Assembly: GCA_029891345.1 (NCBI GenBank) | Contig: CM057003.1 | Span: forward strand, 10,668,209-10,732,208 | Direction: 5' to 3' | Source: Dryococelus australis | Lineage: Eukaryota > Arthropoda > Insecta > Phasmatodea > Phasmatidae | Length of the DNA stretch: 64,000 nt | Part shown: piece by piece, positions 55,597-64,000 of the stretch | Layout: every line of letters begins with the position of its first letter | Position numbering within the stretch: position 1 is the first letter of the stretch | Notes under the pieces: generated by a model | Told to the model about the DNA's origin: nothing | The model's database searches: none | The model's input: only the letters and a program-made list of their open reading frames with translations | Program-made: the position numbers and the translations under genes

Positions 55597-58500
55597 GCGA
55601 GTCTCATTTTTGTTTTTTTTTTACACTCCGACGTAGAGTTGGTCGCTGTGTGCGCGTACGTTTTGGAAAACTGCGTCGATGCACTGAACTGTGTCGACGA
55701 ATTGAAACAGCAGTGCATCGCTGCTTCGAAGCAGTGAGATAACTGTTTCCAACCTTAGGGACATGTCCCTATTTGTAGGGATTTTTTTTTTTTTTTGTGG
55801 ATTTTGGGTTTCTGTAGGGTTAGAGACGGATATAAATTTTCCAGGGCGAAAGTAGGGGCATTTCAATTATCTTTAAAATATGGGCTCATAACTCTTTAAT
55901 TCTCTTTCAATGTTAAATTCTTCTCTTAACGGTATCCAACAACATGTCGGGAATGCCGTTCACCAATCAGCTACTTACGCCAGCCGAAACGAACATTGCT
56001 CAGCACGCAGTAACCAATCAGAAGAGAGGCTCGTTACCGAAAGCTTCACACCAGCCTGTCGGCAGATTGAATCGAAGACATCCCGAGCAAACGCCACGCG
56101 GTCTCTTTTCTGCACGCTTACCTATTCTGTATTCTAGAATGTTCACTGCTCTGCGCAGGCGTCCGGTGAGGTCGTGGGAGCAGCGGTGGCCGCTGCTCTG
56201 GAAGCTGGCTACAGGCGCATCGACACATTCCACGCGTACGGCAACGAGGCGGCCATAGGAGAGGTGCTGAAGAAGTGGCTGGACTCCGGGAAGGTCAAGA
56301 GGGAGGAGCTGTTCATCGTCACCAAGGTACACCACCACTGCCCGTCCTTTTGAGGCCTTGTCCACAACAGCACGTCCGCGGACCGACTTCGTCCGCGGAC
56401 GCATGTCGCAACGTGCGTGTCTACAATAACGACGTCCGAAGCTAAGCTTTCAGACACTGAAAACAGAGTGCACCCTAATCGGCGCGTCAATGAATTGCAT
56501 GCGATTACTCGTGGATATTGATATTTCTGTCTTGTTTTGTTTTGTTTTCTCATTTGAGTTATGCGAGGGAGTACGTTTTGATTTTGCTGTAATTTTACTT
56601 CATATGGGAATTTTTTTGTTTTGCTCTAGTCAGTAAATTTTTGTACTTTTACGTGTTAAAATTTCGTTTCCGCTGTTGCGAAACTGAAGGTAATTGCTTT
56701 GAACAAATAGCAAGTTTTATATTTTCGCTCTTCACGTTTCATTATCAATATATCGTTATTTACTTTTACCGATTGCGCGTGGTAAAATGTAAATAAAACA
56801 AAAAAAAATTGGAACACGCCCGCGCGTGCGTCCGCGGGACCTTGGAACATTGGGACGGCGAGCTGTGACGTCAGAGGGCCACGTGCACAAATCAGCAGTT
56901 AGGCGTCCGCGGACCGTGGTTATTGTGGGCCAGGCCTGCGACACCCACCTTTCCTACGGTCTGAGCATACCGCAGTGTGTTCCAAACCTGCTATTTTTTT
57001 TTTTTTAATCGAAAGAAATAAAAACACACGTGGTTTCTTCCTGAAGCGTGTATAAGAGGAGGCTTGTATTATCGAAGCCTGCCGCCCTACCCGATGGACA
57101 GACCTGTCGCTCCGACCAGCCCGAAGAACGGGATGGGGTAATACGAGACGGGTGTGGAGACGCAGTGGAATGAATACAGGGGGAGGAAACGGGAGAGCCC
57201 CGAGAAACCCCCCCTCCCCCCTCCACATGGCAGCATCCGCCACACTCCACACTTGAGAGCTCCCCTATCCGAACTGTCGAGGCCTGGTATCGAACCAGGG
57301 ACCTTAAGAGTCGAGGGCCACTAACTTATCCAACTCAGACAACCATGGTCCATACTTTCTACGAAATCACTGAACACAAATTCTACAAATAACGGTGAAT
57401 GCACAGTTACAATCGTGAATTTCAAATACCTGTACGCTATAATCTCACCATGCGGGTTGTATCTGCGTTGATCATTCATGAATAAATAGTGTTATAGGCT
57501 AATCACGGTAAAGTGAGCACTTTTTAAGGCCCTTGCAACAGGCATTAACCACAAATAAATATATTTTATTGCAGCTCTAGACGTAAACTTTTGGGAGTGG
57601 TGGAATGTATAAACTGTGGTTATTAGTCGCATGGCAATGTTTATATTGAAAAGCAACAGGAAGACAGTAATCGGATGTAAAGAAAAATTCAGAATGTCCT
57701 TAAAAAATGCTCACTTTACCGTGAATCGCCTATAGTATTGTTTAATGCATTGAAGAGTAAAGATGATGAGTGGACTTGCAAAATATTGACTTTCCTAATA
57801 ATTTCGCAGTTTCACTTGACCGACGCGTGCATAAAGTAAGAGGCCCACGCCAATGTTAATTTAAATAAGATGGAAGAATACACAATGTGCATACAAGTAG
57901 ATCTCAAGCAGGGCTTTCAAAAGTGCTCAGATTACCATGAACAGCCTATACTAAGCAATACCAACACTCCTACTTCATCCAGGTTTTATTCATAGAAGTA
58001 TAGACGATATTGTAATTTATAGATTAATTATAGGTTAAAGTTAAATTTACTAAATATAAGTTACTTTTATGTAAACGAAATTATAAAATGATTGTGATGC
58101 ATGGCACATTCTGGAAACAACCAAGCATGCCATACACGATGAGGCTTTTCAAAGGTTTGATTTTTAAAAAGTGTGAAGTAAACGTGAACAGACTATAAGC
58201 GGTAACCCTGTCTTCTTACAGACGGAAAGTCTGCATCAAGGTTCAGTACAGGCTGCCATCGTAGTTTCGCTCGTGCCTGGATAATGTGATTCGAAATGCG
58301 ACAGTCTGTAAAAAATAAAGCCGTTTTTAATGATACCGGAGGGCTCCGAAATAATTTTCTTAGTACGCGGGTGAGATATTTAAAGTACCATGCCGTCCTC
58401 GTCAGGGGTATGTTTCCTTTTGGTCGTAGGCAAATATAGCAGGGACATGTTTAACAGCTTAGACAAAATATGTGTATTTCAAACATGCGCCCAGGTAGGT

Positions 58501-61500
58501 GGGAGCTGTAATGAATTGTTTATCATTGTTCTACTGCTTGGAAAATTGTTTCTAAATTCTATTCACGGTTTCATCACACTTTTTAAATTAAACCTTTGAT
58601 AAATCACGCCATGCATGACATGTTTGGCTATTTACTAATTATTTTGATGAGTGTTGAAGGGTTTTATATCTCTGTTAACATAAAAGAACATAACAGTGCC
58701 ATATTTTTCTCCAAGCTGAAATATAATTTATATTTCATTTATACATAATAACATTCATTTATAAATGATATGAATTCAAACAAAGAGGACACAGGTGTAT
58801 TGGTAATACCCAGTAAAAAGTAGTTCTTATGCAAAACATTATTACACCGAGTGCGCATGAATACGGTGCGTCGTCCCTTTGGTGTAATTTCCTACACTTG
58901 GTTAACCTTTCTTTGCACGAAGCGGAAGAACATTTTGAAAATATAACTTCAGCAGGGCTTCAGAACAGTTGGAAGGAAACGTGAATGGACTACACTCTAA
59001 ATTAGAGTCAGTGGGAAGCCACTAATTCGCAGCAGTGAAATTCAACTACTCTAATTAGTGAAAATGGCTCAACTTAGAATCAGTGGTGAAGAATTTTCAC
59101 TGATAGAATTGGTGACGTAAAACAATTTCACTGATTGAATAAGTGACGGCCGACTGCAGTGGCTAAATAAATATTGCTTGTGATGAATGTAGGCGGATAA
59201 TTACGTGAAATAGACATATTTACGATAGTTTACTATTTATATTGTGCAATTTATCTTAATTTAAAAAAGTAAAAAAATTTATCAGGTGGCTGGGATTGAA
59301 CGCGCACCCTTCGACTCTGATCGTTTCCTTAAAATCTGAGCTATCACACACCAAGCTCAAATAGTGGGAGGTAAATACATGTGTTATAATTCTTCTGGGT
59401 AATCGTGTAGTTTTAAGTTGTATGTTCAAACATTTCGTGTTTGGTTTGATTGGTATCGTTAGGATTGTTAAAACAAATAGTATGTGTGAGTGAAATCCCT
59501 TCGTGTGCTCATATTATCTCGTAAATTGGCATTTAGAAAGACGAAACACATTTCAGAAAGTATTTTGTATTTGTTTTATTCGTTTATTCGTTGTAACTTC
59601 ACTTGATACACGTTGTTTGACGGCCATCTTTAACCGATGTTTAACGACCATTTTTACACGCAGTTTCACTGAAACGTCGGTAAAAAATAATTAGAGTCGG
59701 AGCAAGTTGCTCAGATGTTTCACTGGTCCATCAGTCAAAAATAAACCACTGGCAAAACGGTGGGGAAAAAATGACTGACGAATCAATGGGAAATGTCACT
59801 GAATCAATCAGTGAAGGAAATATGGCATTTTTTCCACTGGTTCACCAGTTAAATTCACTCAAGTGACTGCTGCATCAGTCAGAAACGTTTGGCTGATTAA
59901 AGCAGCGAAATTCTCACTGATTCAGATTTATAGTGTGTATCTATGCTTCCTAACCACGTGTTTCTCGAACTGGCTTTCAGCTTCCCAACACAGCGAACCG
60001 CGCGGTGGTCGTGGAGAAGTGTCTGAAGAGATCGCTGGAGGCGCTCAAACTGAGCTACGTGGACTTGTACCTCCTCCAAAGCGCCGTGGGTTTCCGAGAA
60101 GAAGAAGAAATGGTTCCTTTCTCCCAGAGGGTCCTTGACCCGAGCACGGATCACCTCAGTCTCTGGAAGGTAAAGGCTTTCACACAATTGAAAACTTTAA
60201 CATTTGACTTCACGTTTGCTTTCCGACATGTTGTTTCTTATGGAGCTTGACACAATGGAACAGTCAAAGGTAACTTTTGACTTTACGATTTCGAAAAGTT
60301 GAAATTTAAAGTCAAAGTCAAGCAGCTATTTCGCCGAGAATCTATCAGAGGTTATGTGAAAAGTATGTTATTTTATTGCAGGCCGATTTTAATCTCGGTA
60401 TATTAAACAAAGCTCGTCTTAAATTAAATAAATGGCAAACAAATATAATGTGAGGAGGAAATATATGTATTGACATATTTTAATAAAGTAAACAAACGAG
60501 TTTTTTGTTTTGAAGTAAATTTTTAGTGTGAATTTTAAGCCTATTTTTGAAAAAGTTAAGTAAAATGCATTTCTGGATAATATTCGCATAACAAGATACA
60601 CATTTTTACGAAGCTCGCAGAACTGATGTTCAGTTGCCTGAACTCTGATTTTACAATATTGTATTGTGTATTGGTGGTTTCGTCAGAGGAAAAGAAATGT
60701 AAAGTAAAATGCTTAAGTTTTCTATCGTGTAAGAATATATAGACAGACATCATTCGCCATTCCTACAACCAGGTATTTTTATTCCTCTAAAGTCCAGTAT
60801 TGTTGACTGTTTGTTACTTCAGCACTAGTAAAATTAAATCATGTAAAAATTCTCGCACTGTAACTGCCATACACAACTGCATTTATCGTCTAAAGGAAGC
60901 CTACATTCCTTTACAGCGGTAGTGAAATCAATAATATTTTCTCAAGTGGATCTACACAGTCATATACATGTTCTTGTAAAATTTGAAACTTCAGTAACAC
61001 AGTCCTTTCAAGCCACTTCAAAACTGGCATTTTCGCCGTCCCTGTAGGTCACAAACGATCTTCCGGATACGTATTTTCACCGATTAAATTCGTCCACTAC
61101 TCGTAGACACATTGCCTAAACTTCGACTACGAAACCAATATGATTTTTAATGGCAGTCATTTACAGTTGTTACTGTTATAAACGTACGAAACTAAATATA
61201 TGATTTTTTTTTTGTGAATTCAAAAAGAATTATGGTATTACGAAAAAATGCAGTTCCACTGAATTTTTTTTTTCACTGCAAACAATTCTTTTTTACTATG
61301 AATAGCTTTTTTTTTACTATGAATAGTTAATTTTTCTGTGAATAGTTTGATACACTGATTAACTTGTTCATAGTAATTTTGGCAGAAAATTAAGACAAGA
61401 TATCTGTTTTAAAATTTTATTAAAATGTAATGTTTAAAAGTATTTTTAGTGAAATCGGCATTTTCTGTTTTTGTACTATATTATAGACTAAGAATTGGCA

Positions 61501-63835
61501 TAGGTAGCAGAAACTTATTATATTTCTAACACTTTCACAGTATTATTTGAAGAACGCATGGGGGCGACTGAAAAGTAACCATTCAGAATGGTTACCACTC
61601 CGGAAATTTTGCATCAATACTTGCGCAGAAAAATCCGGAATGGTAACCAGTCACATTTTATTAGCAACGCACTGCGTTACTGAATCCTGAAAAGTATCCA
61701 TTGTAGGAATAGTTACCATTCCGGATTTTTGCACCGACATTCACATCCCAAATATCCTGAATAATGCCCACAGTCGGAATATTTACAATTCCGGTATGTG
61801 GGTTTTTAAGTTGTCATCCACAAAAGCCTGAAAACTGTCCACTGCCTTAATGGTAACCATTCAGGACTCAAGTGTAAACATATGTTGACAATATTACAAA
61901 TACTACAAAAATATGTTAAATTGCAAAAAACACACGCACATTATTTCTCAGTGCAAATAAGCCACACACGACAATCATTTATGGGGAAACTCCAAGCTTC
62001 GCTGATGCGTGACGCTTCGCCTCACCACCTAAAAAAAAAAAAAAAAAAATTGTCGGAACGTCTTGAATCACTGATTTGAGTATTTACTCCCCTGCGGGCG
62101 CTGGGACTCCGGCTCGATGCATAATATTTGGCTACGCTTGCACAGGATTTTTAGGTGCGATGGGGCTCTGCTTGAAAATAATTTGTGGGGAAACTCCAAG
62201 CTTCGCTGACGCAAAAAAGACAGATTGGTTACCATTCAGGCAGCGGACAGTTTTCAGGCTTCCGTGGATGACAGCTAAAATACACACATACCGGAATTGT
62301 AAACATTCCGACTGTGGGCTCGTTTCAGGATATTTGGGATGTGAATGACGGTACAAAAAATCCGGAATGGTAATCATTCCTACAATAGATACTCTTCAGG
62401 ATTCAGTAACGCAGTGCTTTGCTAATAATACGTGAATGGTTACCATTACGAATTCTTCTACGCAAGTACTGATGCAAAATTTCCGGAATGGCAACAGTTC
62501 CGAATGGATACTTTTTCAGCCTCCCCCTCCCTCCTCCTCCCGACGCACGGACACCACTGCAGCTTTAATATATAATGTGTGATTAACAGATACGAAATGA
62601 AAACAAAATAAACGCTTTAAAAAAATCTTAGCCCCAAACTCACTACAATAAAATAATGGATATTAGGATAAAATCTTCCAATTCGGACTATCGTTTGAGT
62701 GTTAATTACGTAAATCCCGTAAAAATGGCGCAGCAGATATTATTGTGTTGTGGTACTGACATAAAAATTTCTTCGTGTCTTCCTGAAGAAAATGGGCATC
62801 TTTATCGATACAAATTAAAATTACATCCATATTATATAATTTCGTTATATGTGCGTGTCAATTCATATCCTATCCAAAGAATCGTTCAAGTTTGTGATAT
62901 TTTATAGACACTGTTCGAGTCTAGATGAGTTTAATATATAATGTGTTGGATTAGTCAGTATTCAAATTTAAGAATTGTATTAGCACTTCTTTGGGCTAGC
63001 AACAACAGTCGTATGATGAAAATGTTCGGCCATTCAGTGTTCGGCTATTCGGGATCGATTATGCACTTTTTTTAAAATGCGTGTCAAGCATGTTTCTGAA
63101 TAAACAAGCATGCCAGCAGGTTGGTAATTTCTCCGTTTTTTTTTTTTAATAATTAAATCTAGGATTAATGTTTTTCTTTAAATATGCGATTCTACACGAC
63201 TGTGGTGATGAAGAGGGCGATGCAGATTTAGGGCAAACAAGATGAGATCATTTAAATGATAGCAAGGCGCATTAAATAGCCTATGATTTGTAAGGTTCGT
63301 AGAAAGAACTGTGCGGAGTTGTTCTTATGCGAGCTACTTCTGCTTAACTTTAGGATCCACTGTTTGGAGTGCTTGGGAATCAGGGTGTCCCAGATCGGGA
63401 AGTTGGCAATTCAACTGTGCACCCTGTACGAGTCAATTAATTTTTTTTTTATATTTTAACTACTGAAAATCATTACAAAAACATTAAATTGAAAGTAAAG
63501 CAACGATGTCGTAAATTATCTGATAATATTGGTACTCACCCTCACATCTCCACACATATACAATTAGTAATATGTTTCGTGTAATGCTTGTTAAAGGCGA
63601 TGGAGGCTCAGGTGGATGCAGGAAGGGCCCGCTCCATCGGGTTGTCCAACTTCAACGCCCGCCAGATCAAGAGGATCCCGCCAGCCAACCTCCAGATCGA
63701 GTTGAACGCCTACTTCCAGCAGAGAGAACTGGCAGCATTCTGCAAGGCCCTCGACATCACCGTGTGTGCATACGCTCCTCTGGGTTCGCCGGGCTTCTTT
63801 GAATCCATCAAGAGGTCGGGCAATGTTCGACCTGG
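55522..63835 (+). CDS. Aldo-keto reductase gene, four exons visible, 3' end outside window
   Basis: NADPH-dependent carbonyl reductase of the aldo-keto reductase (AKR) superfamily, a cytosolic TIM-barrel oxidoreductase. Join is 55522-55596, 56159-56326, 59981-60169, 63597-63835, giving 223 residues of a family usually near 320. Visible: N-terminal MPIVGLGTF strand, Asp47 in GYRRIDT, Tyr52 in HAYGNE, Lys81 in FIVTK, YVDLYLL, the SIGLSNFN nicotinamide-binding Ser-Asn, and AYAPLGSPG. Spacing Asp-Tyr-Lys-x is 5, 29, 33, as in AKR1. The fourth tetrad position, normally His (DLYLIHWP), is Gln114 (DLYLLQSAV). Exon 4 is 6-8 residues short between SNFN and the NLQIE stretch. Exons are GC-rich at third positions against AT-rich introns, supporting real coding. 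The C-terminal NADPH-phosphate motif lies beyond the window. It may be a normal AKR paralogue with altered chemistry or an early pseudogene. The substrate cannot be told from sequence. Confidence 0.93.
56159..56326 (+). CDS. AKR exon 2 (56 codons, Asp/Tyr/Lys of the active site)
   Basis: Acceptor CTGCGCAG at 56158 and donor AAG|GTACAC at 56327 bound a 168-nt phase 0-0 exon. It encodes residues 26-81, from ASGEVVGAA through [14 protein letters not shown] to FIVTK. It carries the catalytic Asp47, Tyr52 and Lys81, and ends exactly on the Lys. Base composition is strongly GC-rich compared with the flanks. Confidence 0.93.
56353..56937. mobile_element. Short TIR element (MITE) in AKR intron 2
   Basis: Left end AGGCCTTGTCCACAACA and right end (reverse complement AGGCCTGGCCCACAATA) form terminal inverted repeats about 585 bp apart. 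Subterminal copies of GTCCGCGGAC occur on both sides. There is no transposase ORF, so it is a non-autonomous element. Target duplication was not found. Confidence 0.6.
57145..57350 (-). repeat. tRNA-headed SINE (variant head, SINE-A-like core) in AKR intron 2
   Basis: Read on the minus strand, it begins near 57350 with a tRNA-like head: A-box-like GTCTGAGTTGGATAAG and B box GGTTCGATACC. The body carries GTTTCTCGGGGCTCTCCCGT, nearly identical to the core of SINE-A, but the tRNA head differs. It is antisense to the AKR gene. Confidence 0.65.
57493..57734 (+). mobile_element. Family B short TIR element (B2) in AKR intron 2
   Basis: Starts TATAGGCTAATCACGG and ends CCGTGAATCGCCTATA. The length (242 bp) and interior match the copies at 29400, 31174 and 38857. 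Non-coding, MITE-like. TA at both edges fits TA target use, but the duplication is ambiguous because the TIR itself begins TATA. Confidence 0.75.
57778..57950 (+). mobile_element. Family B long form (B1), right half only
   Basis: Shares TGCATACAAGTAGATCT and the right TIR (ACAGCCTATA) with the complete copy at 19133-19569. The left half is missing: the block starts about 44 bp after the preceding B2 copy. Confidence 0.65.
57955..58197 (+). mobile_element. Family C TIR element, right half only
   Basis: Matches the right half of the complete copy 31976-32402, including TTTTCAAAGGTTTGATT and the terminal GTGAACAGACTATA. Its left half is absent and it abuts the B1 fragment, giving a B1/C chimeric junction near 57950. 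Confidence 0.6.
58553..58993 (-). mobile_element. Family C TIR element, complete, reverse orientation, in AKR intron 2
   Basis: Begins TTCTATTCACGGTTTCATCA and ends AACGTGAATGGACTAC. The interior (GTGCGCATGAATACGG, GTAATTTCCTACACTTGG) is the reverse complement of the family C interior. About 440 bp, no ORF of note. Confidence 0.65.
58996..59933. mobile_element. Foldback-type element D2, ends 48 bp before AKR exon 3
   Basis: Left end CTCTAAATTAGAGTCAGTGG and right end (reverse complement CTATAAATCTGAATCAGTGA) are inverted. Both termini are studded with repeats of the type CACTGATTCA/ATCAGTGA. About 290 bp in, a minus-strand tRNA-like stretch is seen (GATAGCTCAGAT, then GCGTTCAATCCCAG). It is organised like the element at 50574-51674. 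No transposase is visible. Confidence 0.6.
59981..60169 (+). CDS. AKR exon 3 (63 codons; His-to-Gln at the active site)
   Basis: Acceptor GGCTTTCAG at 59980 and donor AAG|GTAAAG at 60170 bound a 189-nt phase 0-0 exon. It encodes residues 82-144, [20 protein letters not shown] through [13 protein letters not shown] to DHLSLWK. Codon CAA (Gln114) stands where the family has His. A TE with long terminal inverted repeats (58996-59933) ends only 48 bp before the acceptor, so the branch point must lie in or next to that TE end. Confidence 0.93.
60170..61559 (+). other. AKR intron 3, first part
   Basis: AT-rich intron between exon 3 and foldback E. It contains T-runs near 61207-61330 with several repeats of TTTTTACTATGAATAG. 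No ORF, RNA gene or known repeat recognised. Confidence 0.6.
61560..62525. mobile_element. Foldback element E in AKR intron 3
   Basis: Two inverted arms of about 310 bp (61566-61875 and 62215-62525) flank a 340-bp centre. The arms are built from repeats of the self-complementary word GGAATGGTTACCATTCC and variants. The outer ends are GGGGCGACTGAAAAGTA and the reverse complement of TACTTTTTCAGCCTCCCC. Possible imperfect 8-bp target duplication: ACGCATGG (61554) and ACGCACGG (62543). The centre carries a direct repeat of GGGGAAACTCCAAGCTTCGC (at 61981 and 62187). Non-coding. Confidence 0.7.
62526..63596 (+). other. AKR intron 3, last part
   Basis: AT-rich, TE-free by eye. A short ORF of 83 codons (62656-62907) matches nothing I recognise and has random-like composition. 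Ends at the exon 4 acceptor. Confidence 0.55.
63597..63835 (+). CDS. AKR exon 4 (79 codons plus 2 nt)
   Basis: Acceptor TTGTTAAAG at 63596 and donor CCTGG|GTGAGC at 63836. Encodes [20 protein letters not shown], then [18 protein letters not shown] and AYAPLGSPG, ending SGNVRPG in phase 2. The acceptor has a weak pyrimidine tract. Relative to family members the loop between SNFN and the NLQIE strand lacks 6-8 residues. Reading on without splicing hits TGA at once, so the donor is needed. Confidence 0.9.
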
Positions 63836-64000
63836 GTGAGCACCACTTTGTGTCATTTATTGCCACTCTTTTGTATGGCTATCAAAATATCATTTTAAAC
63901 TAATAACTTAAGTGTAAACGTGAAAAACTGTAGATCATGGAAGGGTTGTCGAATATTTATGATCAAATCGTCATGCATGTATGACATTTATGCCCCAGAG
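63836..64000 (+). other. Start of AKR intron 4
   Basis: Follows the GTGAGC donor. AT-rich; the remaining AKR exons must lie to the right of the window. Confidence 0.7.

Noticed and set aside
58390-58599. Plus ORF with hydrophobic segments
   Set aside because: Runs into the left end of a family C element, and sits in AKR intron 2.

Overview
This is a 64 kb piece of an animal nuclear genome, almost certainly an insect. It is AT-rich, has one intron-split gene with short GC-rich exons and kilobase introns, and is packed with small transposable-element (TE) copies. Translated fragments of one tRNA-derived SINE that recurs here (peptides such as GKREIPEKTRRP and GFLGDLPF) match, from memory, peptides that pervade stick-insect (Phasmatodea, Dryococelus-type) gene predictions. 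I therefore infer a phasmid, but only as an inference. I saw no bacterial-type operons, CRISPR arrays, rRNA genes or credible functional tRNA genes.

The only firmly supported host gene lies at the right end. It is an aldo-keto reductase on the + strand with ATG at 55,522 and exons 55,522-55,596, 56,159-56,326, 59,981-60,169 and 63,597-63,835; it continues past the window. The exons join in phase (0, 0, 0, then 2). The first intron appears to use a GC donor. The position equivalent to the catalytic His is Gln, while Asp, Tyr and Lys are kept at exactly the family spacing. Introns 2 and 3 are largely TE sequence.

The rest, 1-55,000, is intergenic or deep-intronic DNA dominated by repeats. Main families, named here for convenience: SINE-A (about 250 bp, with 13-15 bp target duplications); other tRNA-headed SINEs; two related TIR families, B (ends TATAGGCTGTTCACGGTAAA) and C (ends TATAGTCTATTCACGGT); foldback elements; an internally repetitive dispersed repeat R1; and decayed Tc1-like and other transposon genes. 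Several nest in each other: Tc1-like inside B, SINE-A inside C, Tc1-like inside a decayed DSCGGQN-family gene.

The most striking structures are a 1.48 kb near-perfect hairpin locus (42,313-43,788) with arms of about 670 bp, and a 5 x 160 bp tandem array (47,681-48,480) whose unit fuses the 3' end of R1 to the 3' end of SINE-A. A handful of short open stretches with good splice signals or TATA boxes (21.9, 33.8, 41.9, 44.0, 45.9, 49.4 and 50.1 kb) could be exons of unknown genes and are listed with low confidence.
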